The translations under genes and the position numbers were made by a program. A DNA stretch of 64,000 nucleotides from TMP-86 sp039807285 (GTDB taxonomy: Bacteria; Pseudomonadota; Gammaproteobacteria; Steroidobacterales; Steroidobacteraceae). The stretch spans positions 73,279 to 137,278 of the forward strand of contig JBGAGK010000012.1 in the NCBI GenBank assembly GCA_044226785.1, read 5' to 3'. The notes beneath the pieces were generated by a model. The model was not told where the DNA came from, searched no databases, and saw only the letters and a list, made by a program, of their open reading frames with translations. Positions 1 to 8,260 of the stretch are shown one piece after another. Position 1 is the stretch's first letter, and each line of letters begins with the position of its first letter.

Positions 1-432
1 CAACAGCAACCGCTGGGGCGTCCATCCTCCACGCCCGTGTGACAGCCCGAATACCAACAGCGTGGCCGTCATCGCGCCTCCGGCGGCAGAAGCGTCGATC
101 ATCCACCCGCCAAGCCCTGCCAGCATGGCCGCCAGTGCGGCTACGGCGGCGCCCCCGGAAACGCCCAGCACGAACGGGTCGGCCAGCGGGTTGCGCAGCA
201 ACACCTGCATCAGTGCGCCTGCCAGGGCCAGAAGTCCGCCTGTGCAGAAGGCATTCAAAGCGCGCGGCAAGCGCAACTCCAGGATGATCTGCCTGACCAT
301 GGGATCCTGGTCACTGATCAACGCACCCAATGCCTTGCCGGCGCCGATGTGGGTACTGCCGACGGTGACCGCAAGCAGCAGGCTCGCACAGGCAGTCAGG
401 GCCAGGATGGGCAAGAGCCAGCGGGCTTTCAT
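1..432 (-). CDS. FecCD/BtuC-type ABC transporter permease (partial, 3' end outside window)
   Basis: Inner-membrane permease subunit of an iron-siderophore or cobalamin ABC importer. Reading leftward from ATG at 432 gives MKARWLLPILALTACASLLL, a first membrane helix. Next comes the family signature RLPRALNAFCTGGLLALAGA and then LLRNPLADPFVLGVSGGA, the conserved region after helix 2 of BtuC/FecCD proteins. About 144 residues are present and the frame stays open to base 1, so roughly the N-terminal half is here. It is divergent from rppH with only 26 bp between starts. The family is clear, but the substrate cannot be told from this part. Confidence 0.85.
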   Translation of the reverse strand, partial: MKARWLLPILALTACASLLLAVTVGSTHIGAGKALGALISDQDPMVRQIILELRLPRALNAFCTGGLLALAGALMQVLLRNPLADPFVLGVSGGAAVAALAAMLAGLGGWMIDASAAGGAMTATLLVFGLSHGRGGWTPQRLLL

Positions 433-458
433 GAGTCCAATATGGAACAATCCGCCGT

Positions 459-1034
459 ATGCCGCCAGATCAACCCGCAGACTACATCGACCCCGAAGGG
501 TATCGGGCCAATGTGGGGATCGTCCTGATGCGCTCGCCGTACGAAGTATTCCTGGGCGGCCGCATCGGTGGGCGCGGATGGCAGTTTCCCCAGGGCGGCG
601 TGCGGCACGGAGAGCGTGTGGAGGATGCGCTTTTCAGGGAATTGCATGAAGAGGTGGGACTGGATCGCGAGGATGTCGAAGTCCTGGGCAGCACCCGCGG
701 CTGGCTGCGCTACCAGCTGCCAAGACAGAAAATCCGCGATCGCTGCATCGGCCAGAAGCAAAGGTGGTTCCTGCTGCGGTTCCTCGGGGATGAGTCGAAG
801 CTGCGCTTCGATGCGGCGGGCATTCCCGAATTCGACACGTGGCGATGGGTGGATTACTGGACTCCGGTGCGCGAAGTCGTGTATTTCAAGCGGCGGGTCT
901 ATGTACGCGCGCTGCATGATCTTGCGAAATTCGTGGGTTCGCTGCCGGTGCCAGCCTATCCGGACTGGTGGAGTGGTGCAGGCTCGGCTGGCACAACCGC
1001 CCGGCGGCGGTCGCGGCGACCCCGTGGCGGATGA
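459..1034 (+). CDS. rppH: RNA pyrophosphohydrolase RppH (Nudix)
   Basis: Removes pyrophosphate from the 5' triphosphate end of mRNAs, which starts 5'-end-dependent decay. The protein of 191 residues has the Nudix box at about 46-68 (GGVRHGERVEDALFRELHEE onward). Typical RppH blocks surround it: YRANVGIVL near the start, STRGWLRYQLP, CIGQKQRWFLL and WRWVDYWTPVREVVYFKR. The C-terminal 20 residues are Arg-rich and not conserved. ATG 459 fits the family N-terminus (YIDPEGYRANVG). An ATG at 442 is out of frame. It sits alone between the divergent permease and the convergent hemJ (6 bp between stop codons). Confidence 0.95.
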   Translation: MPPDQPADYIDPEGYRANVGIVLMRSPYEVFLGGRIGGRGWQFPQGGVRHGERVEDALFRELHEEVGLDREDVEVLGSTRGWLRYQLPRQKIRDRCIGQKQRWFLLRFLGDESKLRFDAAGIPEFDTWRWVDYWTPVREVVYFKRRVYVRALHDLAKFVGSLPVPAYPDWWSGAGSAGTTARRRSRRPRGG

Positions 1035-1040
1035 TCCGGT

Positions 1041-1463
1041 TCACGCGAATGCCGGCTTGACGATGGCCAGCAGGACGATCCCCACCAGCAGGAGTGTTGG
1101 CACCTCGTTGAACACGCGCAGCCAGCGCGCGCTGCGCCGGTTCCGGTCATGGCGGAAATCCAGCATCAGCCGATGGCAGAACACGTGATACCCGATCAGC
1201 ACGGCCACCAGCGCAAGCTTTGCGTGCAGCCACCCCTGTTGCAGGAAGGATGGCTGCAGAAGGACCAAGGCCGATCCGAGCAGAATGGTGGTGACGGCAC
1301 CGATGGTCATGATCACGAACAGGCGCCGCTCCATGATCCTGAAGCGTCCCAGACCCGCTTCATCGTGCGTGTCGGCGTGGTAAACGAACAGTCGTGGAAG
1401 GTAGAACAGGCCCGCAAACCAGGTGACCATGGCAACCACATGCAAGGCCTTGATCCAGATCAT
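1041..1463 (-). CDS. hemJ: Protoporphyrinogen IX oxidase HemJ
   Basis: Inner-membrane enzyme of the UPF0093/HemJ family, oxidising protoporphyrinogen IX to protoporphyrin IX in haem synthesis. The 140 residues form about four hydrophobic helices. They open with MIWIKALHVVAMVTWFAGLF, which holds the conserved His of the haem-binding helix, and include WLHAKLALV and HVFCHRLML with further conserved His and Lys positions. Length and motifs match the family. It is transcribed alone toward rppH and is divergent from the DUF6776 gene (88 bp between starts). Organisms with HemJ usually lack HemG and HemY, but that cannot be checked here. Confidence 0.93.
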   Translation of the reverse strand: MIWIKALHVVAMVTWFAGLFYLPRLFVYHADTHDEAGLGRFRIMERRLFVIMTIGAVTTILLGSALVLLQPSFLQQGWLHAKLALVAVLIGYHVFCHRLMLDFRHDRNRRSARWLRVFNEVPTLLLVGIVLLAIVKPAFA

Positions 1464-1551
1464 GCTTCATCCTCGTGGTCCAGCGCAGGGAGCGATGATA
1501 GCTGGTCACCCCGTCACGGTGGCGGCGGGGATCTGCTGCCAGACTTGATTC

Positions 1552-2325
1552 ATGGCTGATTCCTTCGAAAGACTGGTCGTACGGGCACACTCGCCCCGCA
1601 AGCGCGCATGGGTTGCAGGAGCGCTGGCGGTGCTTGGCATCGCGCTCCTGTATGGCATGTTCGAACTGGGACGCTATGACGCCGGCTATCGGGTGCTGGA
1701 TGCCGTGCGTGGCGCATTCACCTCCGGTACCCGCATGCGCGAGCTGCAGGCGGACAATGCGCGCCTGCACCAGCAGCTCGAGGCGGCCGAAGTGGCCCGC
1801 CGGGTGGACCGCGAGGGTTATGCGCAGGTGGAAAAGAGCCTGGGTGACATGCAAAGCCAGATAGCCCGCCTGAACCAGGACCTTTCGTTCTATCGTGGCC
1901 TGGTGCAGCCGGAGGCCGGTGTGGGAGTCAAGGTGCAGAGCATGCAGATCGTCCCGGAGGCGACTGCGGGCCAGTATCGGCTCAAGTTCGTGCTGATGCG
2001 GGTGGGCCGCTCCGATCGATCGATCAACGGCAATACTGTGATCAGCATCGAGGGCATTTCCGGGGGTAAACCGCTTAACCTGAGTTTTGACAGGATCTCG
2101 CCCAGGAAGCGGGTCAGCCTTGCGTATTCGTTCCGGTACTTTCAGGATTTCGACGAACTGGTGCAGCTGCCGTCCGGGTTCGAAGCGACGCGGGTCGGTG
2201 TGGAAATCCATGCGGGTCGGGACACCGGTCACGGCTTTCGCCAGGCCTTCGTGTGGAAGACACAGGGCATTTCTGTGGAAACAGAGACAAAGGACAAGTT
2301 GAATGTTCAAGCGGAAACCGACTAA
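1552..2325 (+). CDS. DUF6776-type membrane-anchored coiled-coil protein
   Basis: Protein of unknown biochemical function, 257 residues. One transmembrane helix at about residues 20-40 (WVAGALAVLGIALLYGMFEL) follows a basic N-terminus. A coiled coil of about 60 residues comes next (MRELQADNARLHQQLEAAEV onward), then a beta-rich domain predicted to be periplasmic. Its 3' end overlaps the bactofilin start by 23 bp, implying translational coupling. The DUF6776-bactofilin-erpA order recurs in Xanthomonadales-like genomes, which suggests a cell-shape or envelope role with bactofilin. The DUF name is from memory of that gene order and not from a search. Confidence 0.7.
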   Translation: MADSFERLVVRAHSPRKRAWVAGALAVLGIALLYGMFELGRYDAGYRVLDAVRGAFTSGTRMRELQADNARLHQQLEAAEVARRVDREGYAQVEKSLGDMQSQIARLNQDLSFYRGLVQPEAGVGVKVQSMQIVPEATAGQYRLKFVLMRVGRSDRSINGNTVISIEGISGGKPLNLSFDRISPRKRVSLAYSFRYFQDFDELVQLPSGFEATRVGVEIHAGRDTGHGFRQAFVWKTQGISVETETKDKLNVQAETD

Positions 2326-2689
2326 GCAGTCGAAGATCGACACGCTGATCGGGCCCAAGACCCGCATCGATGGCGATGTGATCTTTGCCGGCGGATTCCA
2401 CCTCGATGGCTTCATCAACGGGAATGTGAAGGCCGAAAACGGTGCTGCCGCCATGTTGTCGATCAGCGAGCAAGGCTGTGTGGAAGGTTCGGTCAGTGTG
2501 CCTTCCATCGTGCTCAACGGCGTAGTCAAGGGTGACATAGCGGCCGAGGACCGGGTCGAACTGGGGCCCCGGGCCAAGGTCCATGGCAATGTTCATTACG
2601 CGGTCATTGAAACGGCGGTTGGCGCCCAGATCAATGGCAAGCTGATCCACCACGCACCGCAACCCAGGGAGCCGGATCCCGAGGACTGA
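2303..2689 (+). CDS. Bactofilin (polymer-forming cytoskeletal protein)
   Basis: Small beta-helical protein of 128 residues that polymerises without nucleotide into membrane-associated filaments involved in cell shape. The core has the bactofilin pattern of short repeating strands: IDTLIGPKTRIDGDVIFAGG, FHLDGFINGNV, SIVLNGVVKGDIAAEDRVEL and KVHGNVHYAVIETAVGAQING. The termini are short, basic at the N-end and acidic at the C-end, as usual. The ATG lies inside the end of the upstream DUF6776 gene, so the two are probably translated together. erpA follows 37 bp downstream on the same strand. Confidence 0.92.
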   Translation: MFKRKPTKQSKIDTLIGPKTRIDGDVIFAGGFHLDGFINGNVKAENGAAAMLSISEQGCVEGSVSVPSIVLNGVVKGDIAAEDRVELGPRAKVHGNVHYAVIETAVGAQINGKLIHHAPQPREPDPED

Positions 2690-2726
2690 CATTTCAGCGT
2701 TTGCCCGATGAGCGTAAAATGACTCC

Positions 2727-3086
2727 ATGAGTGCACAAACCGAGACGGGCGGTTCGCCGCCGACCCTGCTGTTCACCGATGCTGCCGCCGCCAAGGTCGA
2801 GACGCTGATCCGCGAGGAGGCCAATCCGAACCTCAAGCTCCGGGTATTCGTATCCGGCGGCGGCTGTTCGGGATTCCAGTATGGTTTCACTTTCGACGAG
2901 AAGGTCGAGGAAGGTGACACTCAAGTCGAGAACTCCGGAGTCACTCTGCTCGTGGATCCCATGAGCATCCAGTACCTGGCAGGCGCACAGATCGATTACA
3001 AGGAAGATCTGCAGGGCGCACAGTTCGTCATCCGCAATCCCAATGCCAAGACGACCTGCGGCTGTGGCTCGTCGTTTTCCGCCTGA
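2727..3086 (+). CDS. erpA: Iron-sulfur cluster insertion protein ErpA
   Basis: A-type carrier that delivers Fe-S clusters to apo-proteins, including enzymes of isoprenoid synthesis and respiration. The protein has 119 residues. The three cluster-binding cysteines are visible: Cys47 in SGGGCSGFQYGF, and Cys111 and Cys113 in TTCGCGSSFSA. The Asn/Pro-rich NPNAKTTCGCG end and length point to ErpA rather than IscA or SufA. The ppx start follows 3 bp after the stop, so the two genes are probably co-transcribed. Confidence 0.95.
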   Translation: MSAQTETGGSPPTLLFTDAAAAKVETLIREEANPNLKLRVFVSGGGCSGFQYGFTFDEKVEEGDTQVENSGVTLLVDPMSIQYLAGAQIDYKEDLQGAQFVIRNPNAKTTCGCGSSFSA

Positions 3087-3089
3087 CAG

Positions 3090-4598
3090 GTGTCCCTGAA
3101 GCGGCGCGTCATTCCGGACGTCCTTGCGGCCGTCGATCTGGGCTCGAACAGCTTTCACATGGTGGTGGCCCGGCATGCGCACGGGCAACTCGTCATTCTG
3201 GACCGCTTGCGGGAGATGGTCCGCCTCGCCGCCGGCCTGTCTCCGGATGGCAGGCTCGATCGGGATGCAATCGGGCGCGCCTTGCGTTGCCTGCAGCGCT
3301 TCGGACAGCGGTTGAGGGCCCTTCACGCTGACGGTGTCCGGGTGGTGGGAACCAATGCGCTGCGCCAGGCCAGGCGCAAGCGATGGTTCCTGGAGCGTGC
3401 ACGCGCGGCGCTGGGACATCCCATCGAGATCATCTCGGGGCTGGAAGAAGCGCGCCTGATCTACTCGGGCATGGCCCACACCAGTCCCATGACGGCAGAT
3501 CCGCGCCTGGTCATGGACATTGGCGGGGGTTCGACCGAAATCATCATCGGCAAGGGATTCAAACCCCATCTGCTGGAAAGCCTGTCCGTCGGATGCGTGG
3601 GTCTTGCGGGCCGGTATTTCGACGATGGCCGGATTTCCGGCAAGCGTTTCGAGCGGGCGCGAACCGCGGTCCGCATGGAACTCGAGCCGGTCATGCAGTC
3701 ATACCGCAAGTTCGGGTGGCAGCAGGCTCTTGGCTGCTCGGGCACCGTGCGTGTCATCGGCGAGGTCCTGCGCCGATTGGCGCCCGATGAATCCATGATC
3801 ACCCTGGCCAACCTGCGCAGTCTCGCCGACCATGTGATCGACGCGGGCCACATCCATGACCTGGATCTTCCGGAAGTGGATGCCGAGCGGGCACCGGTGT
3901 TCCCCAGTGGTCTGGCGATCCTGCTCGAACTGGCCGAGACCCTGAGGATCGATCGCCTGCGTGTTGCCGAAGGAGCGATGCGGGAAGGGCTGTTGTATGA
4001 CCTGATGGGCCGGTTCACCAACGAGGATGCGCGTCTGCGCAGCGTGCGGGCCATGGAGAAGCGCTATCACGTGGACCGTGCGCAGGCGGACCGTGTCGAG
4101 AGGACCGCGCTGGCCCTTCTTTCGCAGGTGGCCGGACCCTGGAAGCTGGATGACCCCCTGGCGGAAAATGCGCTGGCCTGGGCGGCACGCCTGCATGAGA
4201 TCGGGCTTGATATCGCACACGCCCGTTATCACCGTCATGGTGCCTACCTGCTGGAGCATGCAGACATGCCGGGTTTTCCTCGGGAGGAGCAATGGCTGCT
4301 TGCGGCGCTGGTCGGCAATCACCGGCGGGCGCTGGCTCTTTCGACCCTGGAGGATCTGGTGCCGCCCTGGGATGCAAGGGCTGGATTCCTGATCGTGATA
4401 CTGCGATTGGCGATACTCCTTCACCGCAGCCGCAGCCCACAGCCGCTGCCGGATGTACGTCTGAGCGCGAAAGGCCGATCAGTGGCGCTGAAACTGCCGA
4501 TTCGCTGGATGAAGGGCCATCCCCTGACGCTCGAGGATCTGGAACAGGAACGCGCATACCTCAAGGACGCCGGGTTTCGCCTATCCCTCGGTCAGTGA
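3090..4598 (+). CDS. ppx: Exopolyphosphatase / guanosine pentaphosphatase (Ppx/GppA)
   Basis: Releases phosphate from the ends of polyphosphate chains and may also hydrolyse pppGpp. The 502 residues have an N-terminal ASKHA-fold ATPase-like pair (AAVDLGSNSFHMVVA, then NALRQARR, GLEEARLIYSGMA and MDIGGGSTEIIIG). A C-terminal HD-type helical domain follows from about residue 310 (HEIGLDIAHARYHRHGAYLL, LVGNHRR). GTG at 3090 is used because it follows erpA by 3 bp and gives the normal N-terminus. The last 18 bp overlap the end of ppk1 on the other strand, so the enzymes that degrade and make polyphosphate are convergent. Confidence 0.93.
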   Translation: MSLKRRVIPDVLAAVDLGSNSFHMVVARHAHGQLVILDRLREMVRLAAGLSPDGRLDRDAIGRALRCLQRFGQRLRALHADGVRVVGTNALRQARRKRWFLERARAALGHPIEIISGLEEARLIYSGMAHTSPMTADPRLVMDIGGGSTEIIIGKGFKPHLLESLSVGCVGLAGRYFDDGRISGKRFERARTAVRMELEPVMQSYRKFGWQQALGCSGTVRVIGEVLRRLAPDESMITLANLRSLADHVIDAGHIHDLDLPEVDAERAPVFPSGLAILLELAETLRIDRLRVAEGAMREGLLYDLMGRFTNEDARLRSVRAMEKRYHVDRAQADRVERTALALLSQVAGPWKLDDPLAENALAWAARLHEIGLDIAHARYHRHGAYLLEHADMPGFPREEQWLLAALVGNHRRALALSTLEDLVPPWDARAGFLIVILRLAILLHRSRSPQPLPDVRLSAKGRSVALKLPIRWMKGHPLTLEDLEQERAYLKDAGFRLSLGQ

Positions 4599-6683
4599 AA
4601 GGCGCCCGTTGAAGGTGGCCAGCAGCTGCGATTGGGCACATGTCCGACCGCTGCCGCTGACCCGCTGGTATTGAGCATCGGAGAGCATGTCCCAGGACTG
4701 CATATCATCCCTGAGATACAGCTCAAGGTCCTCCCAGACGCGCATCCTGAGCGTCGGATCCTCCACCGGAAAGGCGACTTCGATGCGCCGGAAAAGATTC
4801 CGGTCCATCCAGTCGGCACTGGAACAGAATACTTCGCGTTCACCGCCGTTCTCGAAGGCGTATGCCCGCGAATGCTCGAGGAATCTTCCAACCACTGATA
4901 CCACGCGGATGTTGTCCGATATGCCGCCGACAGCGGGGCGCAGGCAGCAGATGCCACGGACGATGAGGTCGATCTTCACTCCGGCGCGCGATGCCCGGAA
5001 CAGATCCAGGATGATGCTGGGCTCGGTCAGGGCGTTGAGCTTGGCGATGATGCGTGCCGGCCGGCCGCGTGAAGCGTGGTCGATCTCCCGCTGGATCTTC
5101 GCAGTGATTGCCTGGTGCAGGGTGAAGGGTGCATGCAGGAGCCTGCGAAGGCTGGGCACCCTGGTCAGGCCGGTCAGTTGAAGGAATATCTCATGCATGT
5201 CGGTACCGATGTCATCATCGCAGGTCAGCAGACCATAGTCGGTGTAGGTTCGCGCGGTGCGAACGTGGTAGTTGCCGGTACCCAGATGGCAGTAGCGCCT
5301 GAGCCTGCCTTCCTCGCGGCGCACGACCATGATCAGTTTGGCGTGGGTCTTGTAGCCGAATACGCCATACATCACGTGCACGCCGGCGTCCTGCAACTGA
5401 TTGGCCAGCCTGATGTTCGCCTCCTCGTCGAAGCGGGCCTGCAGTTCGATGATGGCGGTGACGTCCTTGCCGGCGTGTGCGGCCTCGGTCAGCGCCTGGA
5501 CGAAGACCGAATCCGGACCCGTCCTGTACAGGGTCTGCTTGATGGCGAGCACATTGGGATCCGCGGCCGCCTGCTTGATGAATGCGGCCACCGGGGTGAA
5601 CGCCTCGAACGGGTGGTGCAGCAGTACATCGCCCAGGCGCAGGGTGGCGAAGACATCGGAGCCCACTCCCAGTCCTTCCGGTACACCCGGGGAGAAGGGC
5701 GGATACTTGAGTTCCGGACGGTCCACCAGATCATACACAGCCATCAGCCGGTTGAGATTCACCGGACCGGCGACGCGGTACAGGTCCGCCTCGGCCAGCT
5801 GGAATTGCGCCAGCAGGTGATTGCTGATCTCCTGCGGCATGTCCTGGGCGGTTTCCAGCCGCACGGCGTCGCCGTATCGGCGAGAAGCCAGCTCGCCTTC
5901 GACGGCGCGCAGCAGGTCGTCCACTTCCTCCTGTTCCACGAACAGGTCACTGTTGCGCGTGACCCGGAACTGGTAACAACCTCGTACCGTCATGCCCGCG
6001 AACAGCTTCGATGCGAATGCTTCCACCAGCGTTGCAAGGAACACGAACCCACGGCCACCCGGTCCGTCGGGCAGCCTTATCACCCGCGGCAGGGAGCGCG
6101 GCGCCTGGACGACGGCAAGCCCGGAATTTCGGCCAAAACCGTCTTCACCCTCCACGGCGACGGCGAAGTTCAGGCTCTTGTTCAGGATCCTGGGAAAGGG
6201 CCGCGCCGGGCCCAGCGCCATCGGACTCAGGACCGGCATGACCTCGTCCAGAAAATAGCGTTCCAGCCACCTGGCCTGATCACGGCTCCAGTTGCCGGGA
6301 TCCATGAACAGGACGCCGGCACCGGACAGTCCCGGCATCAGGACGTCGTTGAGAAACCGGTATTGATCCTCGACCAGCCGAACGGTGCGGGCACGGATGG
6401 CGGCCAGTTGCTCGGGCAATGACAATCCGTCGGGCCCGCATTGCACCGCTCCTGCTTCCAGCAATTCCTTGATGCCTGCGACGCGGATTTCGAAGAATTC
6501 GTCGAGATTGGTGCAGGAAATGCACAGGAATCGCAGGCGCTCGAGCAGCGGAACCCGGGGGTCCCGGGCCTGTTCCAGGACCCGCTGGTTGAATTCCAGG
6601 AACGACATCTCGCGATTGACGAACAACCGGGTGTCCCTCGGCGAAGGCATCGCAGTGTCCTGCATTGCTTCCGTTGCCTTCAT
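4581..6683 (-). CDS. ppk1: Polyphosphate kinase 1
   Basis: Transfers the gamma phosphate of ATP onto polyphosphate. The chosen ATG (6683) gives 700 residues beginning MKATEAMQDTAMPSPRDTRL and then the family start LFVNREMSFLEFNQRVLEQA. The open frame extends further upstream, but only into Pro/Arg-rich shadow sequence covering the end of the peptidase gene. The autophosphorylated His lies in HLGTGNYHVRTARTYTDYG, and the second conserved His in GRFLEHSRAYAFENGG. It lies 58 bp downstream of the M23 peptidase in the same direction and may be read with it. Its stop overlaps the 3' end of ppx. Confidence 0.96.
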   Translation of the reverse strand: MKATEAMQDTAMPSPRDTRLFVNREMSFLEFNQRVLEQARDPRVPLLERLRFLCISCTNLDEFFEIRVAGIKELLEAGAVQCGPDGLSLPEQLAAIRARTVRLVEDQYRFLNDVLMPGLSGAGVLFMDPGNWSRDQARWLERYFLDEVMPVLSPMALGPARPFPRILNKSLNFAVAVEGEDGFGRNSGLAVVQAPRSLPRVIRLPDGPGGRGFVFLATLVEAFASKLFAGMTVRGCYQFRVTRNSDLFVEQEEVDDLLRAVEGELASRRYGDAVRLETAQDMPQEISNHLLAQFQLAEADLYRVAGPVNLNRLMAVYDLVDRPELKYPPFSPGVPEGLGVGSDVFATLRLGDVLLHHPFEAFTPVAAFIKQAAADPNVLAIKQTLYRTGPDSVFVQALTEAAHAGKDVTAIIELQARFDEEANIRLANQLQDAGVHVMYGVFGYKTHAKLIMVVRREEGRLRRYCHLGTGNYHVRTARTYTDYGLLTCDDDIGTDMHEIFLQLTGLTRVPSLRRLLHAPFTLHQAITAKIQREIDHASRGRPARIIAKLNALTEPSIILDLFRASRAGVKIDLIVRGICCLRPAVGGISDNIRVVSVVGRFLEHSRAYAFENGGEREVFCSSADWMDRNLFRRIEVAFPVEDPTLRMRVWEDLELYLRDDMQSWDMLSDAQYQRVSGSGRTCAQSQLLATFNGRLSLTEG

Positions 6684-6741
6684 GTCGCTCGAGGTCCGTT
6701 GCAATCGCCCTGAGCAGAGCCGGCCGGCCAGCCCGGGGTGC

Positions 6742-8151
6742 TCAATTCCCTGCGGGAGACGAGGAGGCGGTTGCTGCGGGGTCGGGCCTGGCGGGCACGG
6801 TGGTGGCAAGGCTCGGTGTGGCCTGGGTGACCGGCACGGCCGCATCCAGTTGTGTCAGCAGGGGCCTTACGACGGCGGCGAATCGTACCTGCGCACTGGC
6901 ATCAAGCGGCTCGGCCGCCGGCAGGCGCACGCGCTCGGGGTCCTTGTGCACGCCGTTGACCCGGTATTCATAGTGCAGATGCGGGCCCGTGGCGAGGCCG
7001 GTCATCCCGACATAGCCGATGACCTGGCCCTGGCGGACACGGCTCCCCTCTCCAAGGCCTCTTGCAAAGCGCGACAAGTGGCCATACAGGGTTGAAATGC
7101 TCCGGGTGTGTGTCACGATCAGGGCGTTTCCGTAGCCACCCTTGCGGCCACGGAAGCTGATGCGGCCATCGCCGGCGGCACGGACCGGTGTGCCGGTGGG
7201 GGCGGCATAATCGGTACCCATGTGACCGCGGATCAGATCGAGAATGGGATGATGACGATGCGGGTTGAAACGCGAGCTGATGCGCGTGAATTCCACCGGT
7301 GAGCGCAGAAAGGCCTTGCGCATGGGCATGCCTTTCGGGTCGTAAAACCCGGTACGACCATCACCCGGATCAAAGCGCACCGCCCGGTACACACGCCCGG
7401 CATTGATGAATTCTGCGCAGAGAATCTCCCCATCGCGCAGGTAGTGTCCGTCCTGGAAGACCTGGTTGTAGATCACCTTGAAGGAATCCCCTTCCCGCAG
7501 GTCGTATACGAAGTCGATGTCCCAGGCGAAGATGTTGGCCAGTTGCAGTGCGAGCTGCTCGGATATGCCTGCCGCATCAGCCGACTGGAACAGCGAGGAA
7601 TCGATGGTGGCCGTTGCCATGCGCACCCGCTGCTCCACGGGGTTGTCGATCATCCGGGCCGAAAAACCGCTTGGTGCGCGGGTCACCTCGAGAGTCTGTG
7701 TTTCACTGACCTTGCGGGTCAATGAATTCAGCGCTCCTTCGAGGTGTGTGAAATGGATGGCATCCCCGGGCTTCAGGAAATCAAGGCTCTGGCGAATGCC
7801 CGGCAGATCCCGGATTCGCGCCAGATCCGCCGGGTCCAGTGACAGGCGGCGAAAAATCCGGTCCAGGGTGTCATTGCGGTGCACCACGACTTCGATGCTT
7901 GCGGCAAGGCTCGCCTGCGCAGGTTCAGGTGCCCGGGGCGTCGTGACCTGGGATGGATCTGGCGCCTGTGCAGGCGGCGCGGGGTTTGCAGCGACAGGCA
8001 GCGAAGGATTGGCGCCCAGGCCGGCGGGCAGCAATCTGATGGCCGCAAGCACGAGGACCAGCAGGCAGGCAGCCAGGGCCAGATGGCGCATGCGCCTGGA
8101 CTCATTCGCCGTGGGGCGAACGCTGGATGATGAGTCGGTCATGAGAGCCAT
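6742..8151 (-). CDS. M23 family murein endopeptidase (MepM/OapA-like)
   Basis: Probable peptidoglycan cross-link endopeptidase. The 469 residues have an N-terminal anchor (MRHLALAACLLVLVLAAIRL), a Pro/Ala-rich linker, an OapA/LysM-like domain (VVVHRNDTLDRIFRRLSLDP) and a middle beta domain. The C-terminal LytM/M23 fold shows the zinc motifs: His and Asp in GHMGTDYAAPTGTPV, and HLHYEYRV. A short Ala/Pro/Thr-rich tail follows. An in-frame ATG at 8142 is an equally plausible start. It is divergent from tyrS, an arrangement common in gammaproteobacteria, and ppk1 follows downstream. Confidence 0.9.
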   Translation of the reverse strand: MALMTDSSSSVRPTANESRRMRHLALAACLLVLVLAAIRLLPAGLGANPSLPVAANPAPPAQAPDPSQVTTPRAPEPAQASLAASIEVVVHRNDTLDRIFRRLSLDPADLARIRDLPGIRQSLDFLKPGDAIHFTHLEGALNSLTRKVSETQTLEVTRAPSGFSARMIDNPVEQRVRMATATIDSSLFQSADAAGISEQLALQLANIFAWDIDFVYDLREGDSFKVIYNQVFQDGHYLRDGEILCAEFINAGRVYRAVRFDPGDGRTGFYDPKGMPMRKAFLRSPVEFTRISSRFNPHRHHPILDLIRGHMGTDYAAPTGTPVRAAGDGRISFRGRKGGYGNALIVTHTRSISTLYGHLSRFARGLGEGSRVRQGQVIGYVGMTGLATGPHLHYEYRVNGVHKDPERVRLPAAEPLDASAQVRFAAVVRPLLTQLDAAVPVTQATPSLATTVPARPDPAATASSSPAGN

Positions 8152-8260
8152 CCGGAAAGACGTTATGTGAAGGCTAACGAGGGGATTCGGTCCGGGTCAA
8201 TGATTTCGGACACAATCTTGCGTTGCGCCCAGGCGCAGGCGCCCCGTAAAGTGCGCGGCC

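Noticed and set aside
5076..6422. 448-residue ORF antisense to ppk1
   Set aside because: It mirrors the codon structure of ppk1 in a GC-rich genome, and its translation has no recognisable domain.
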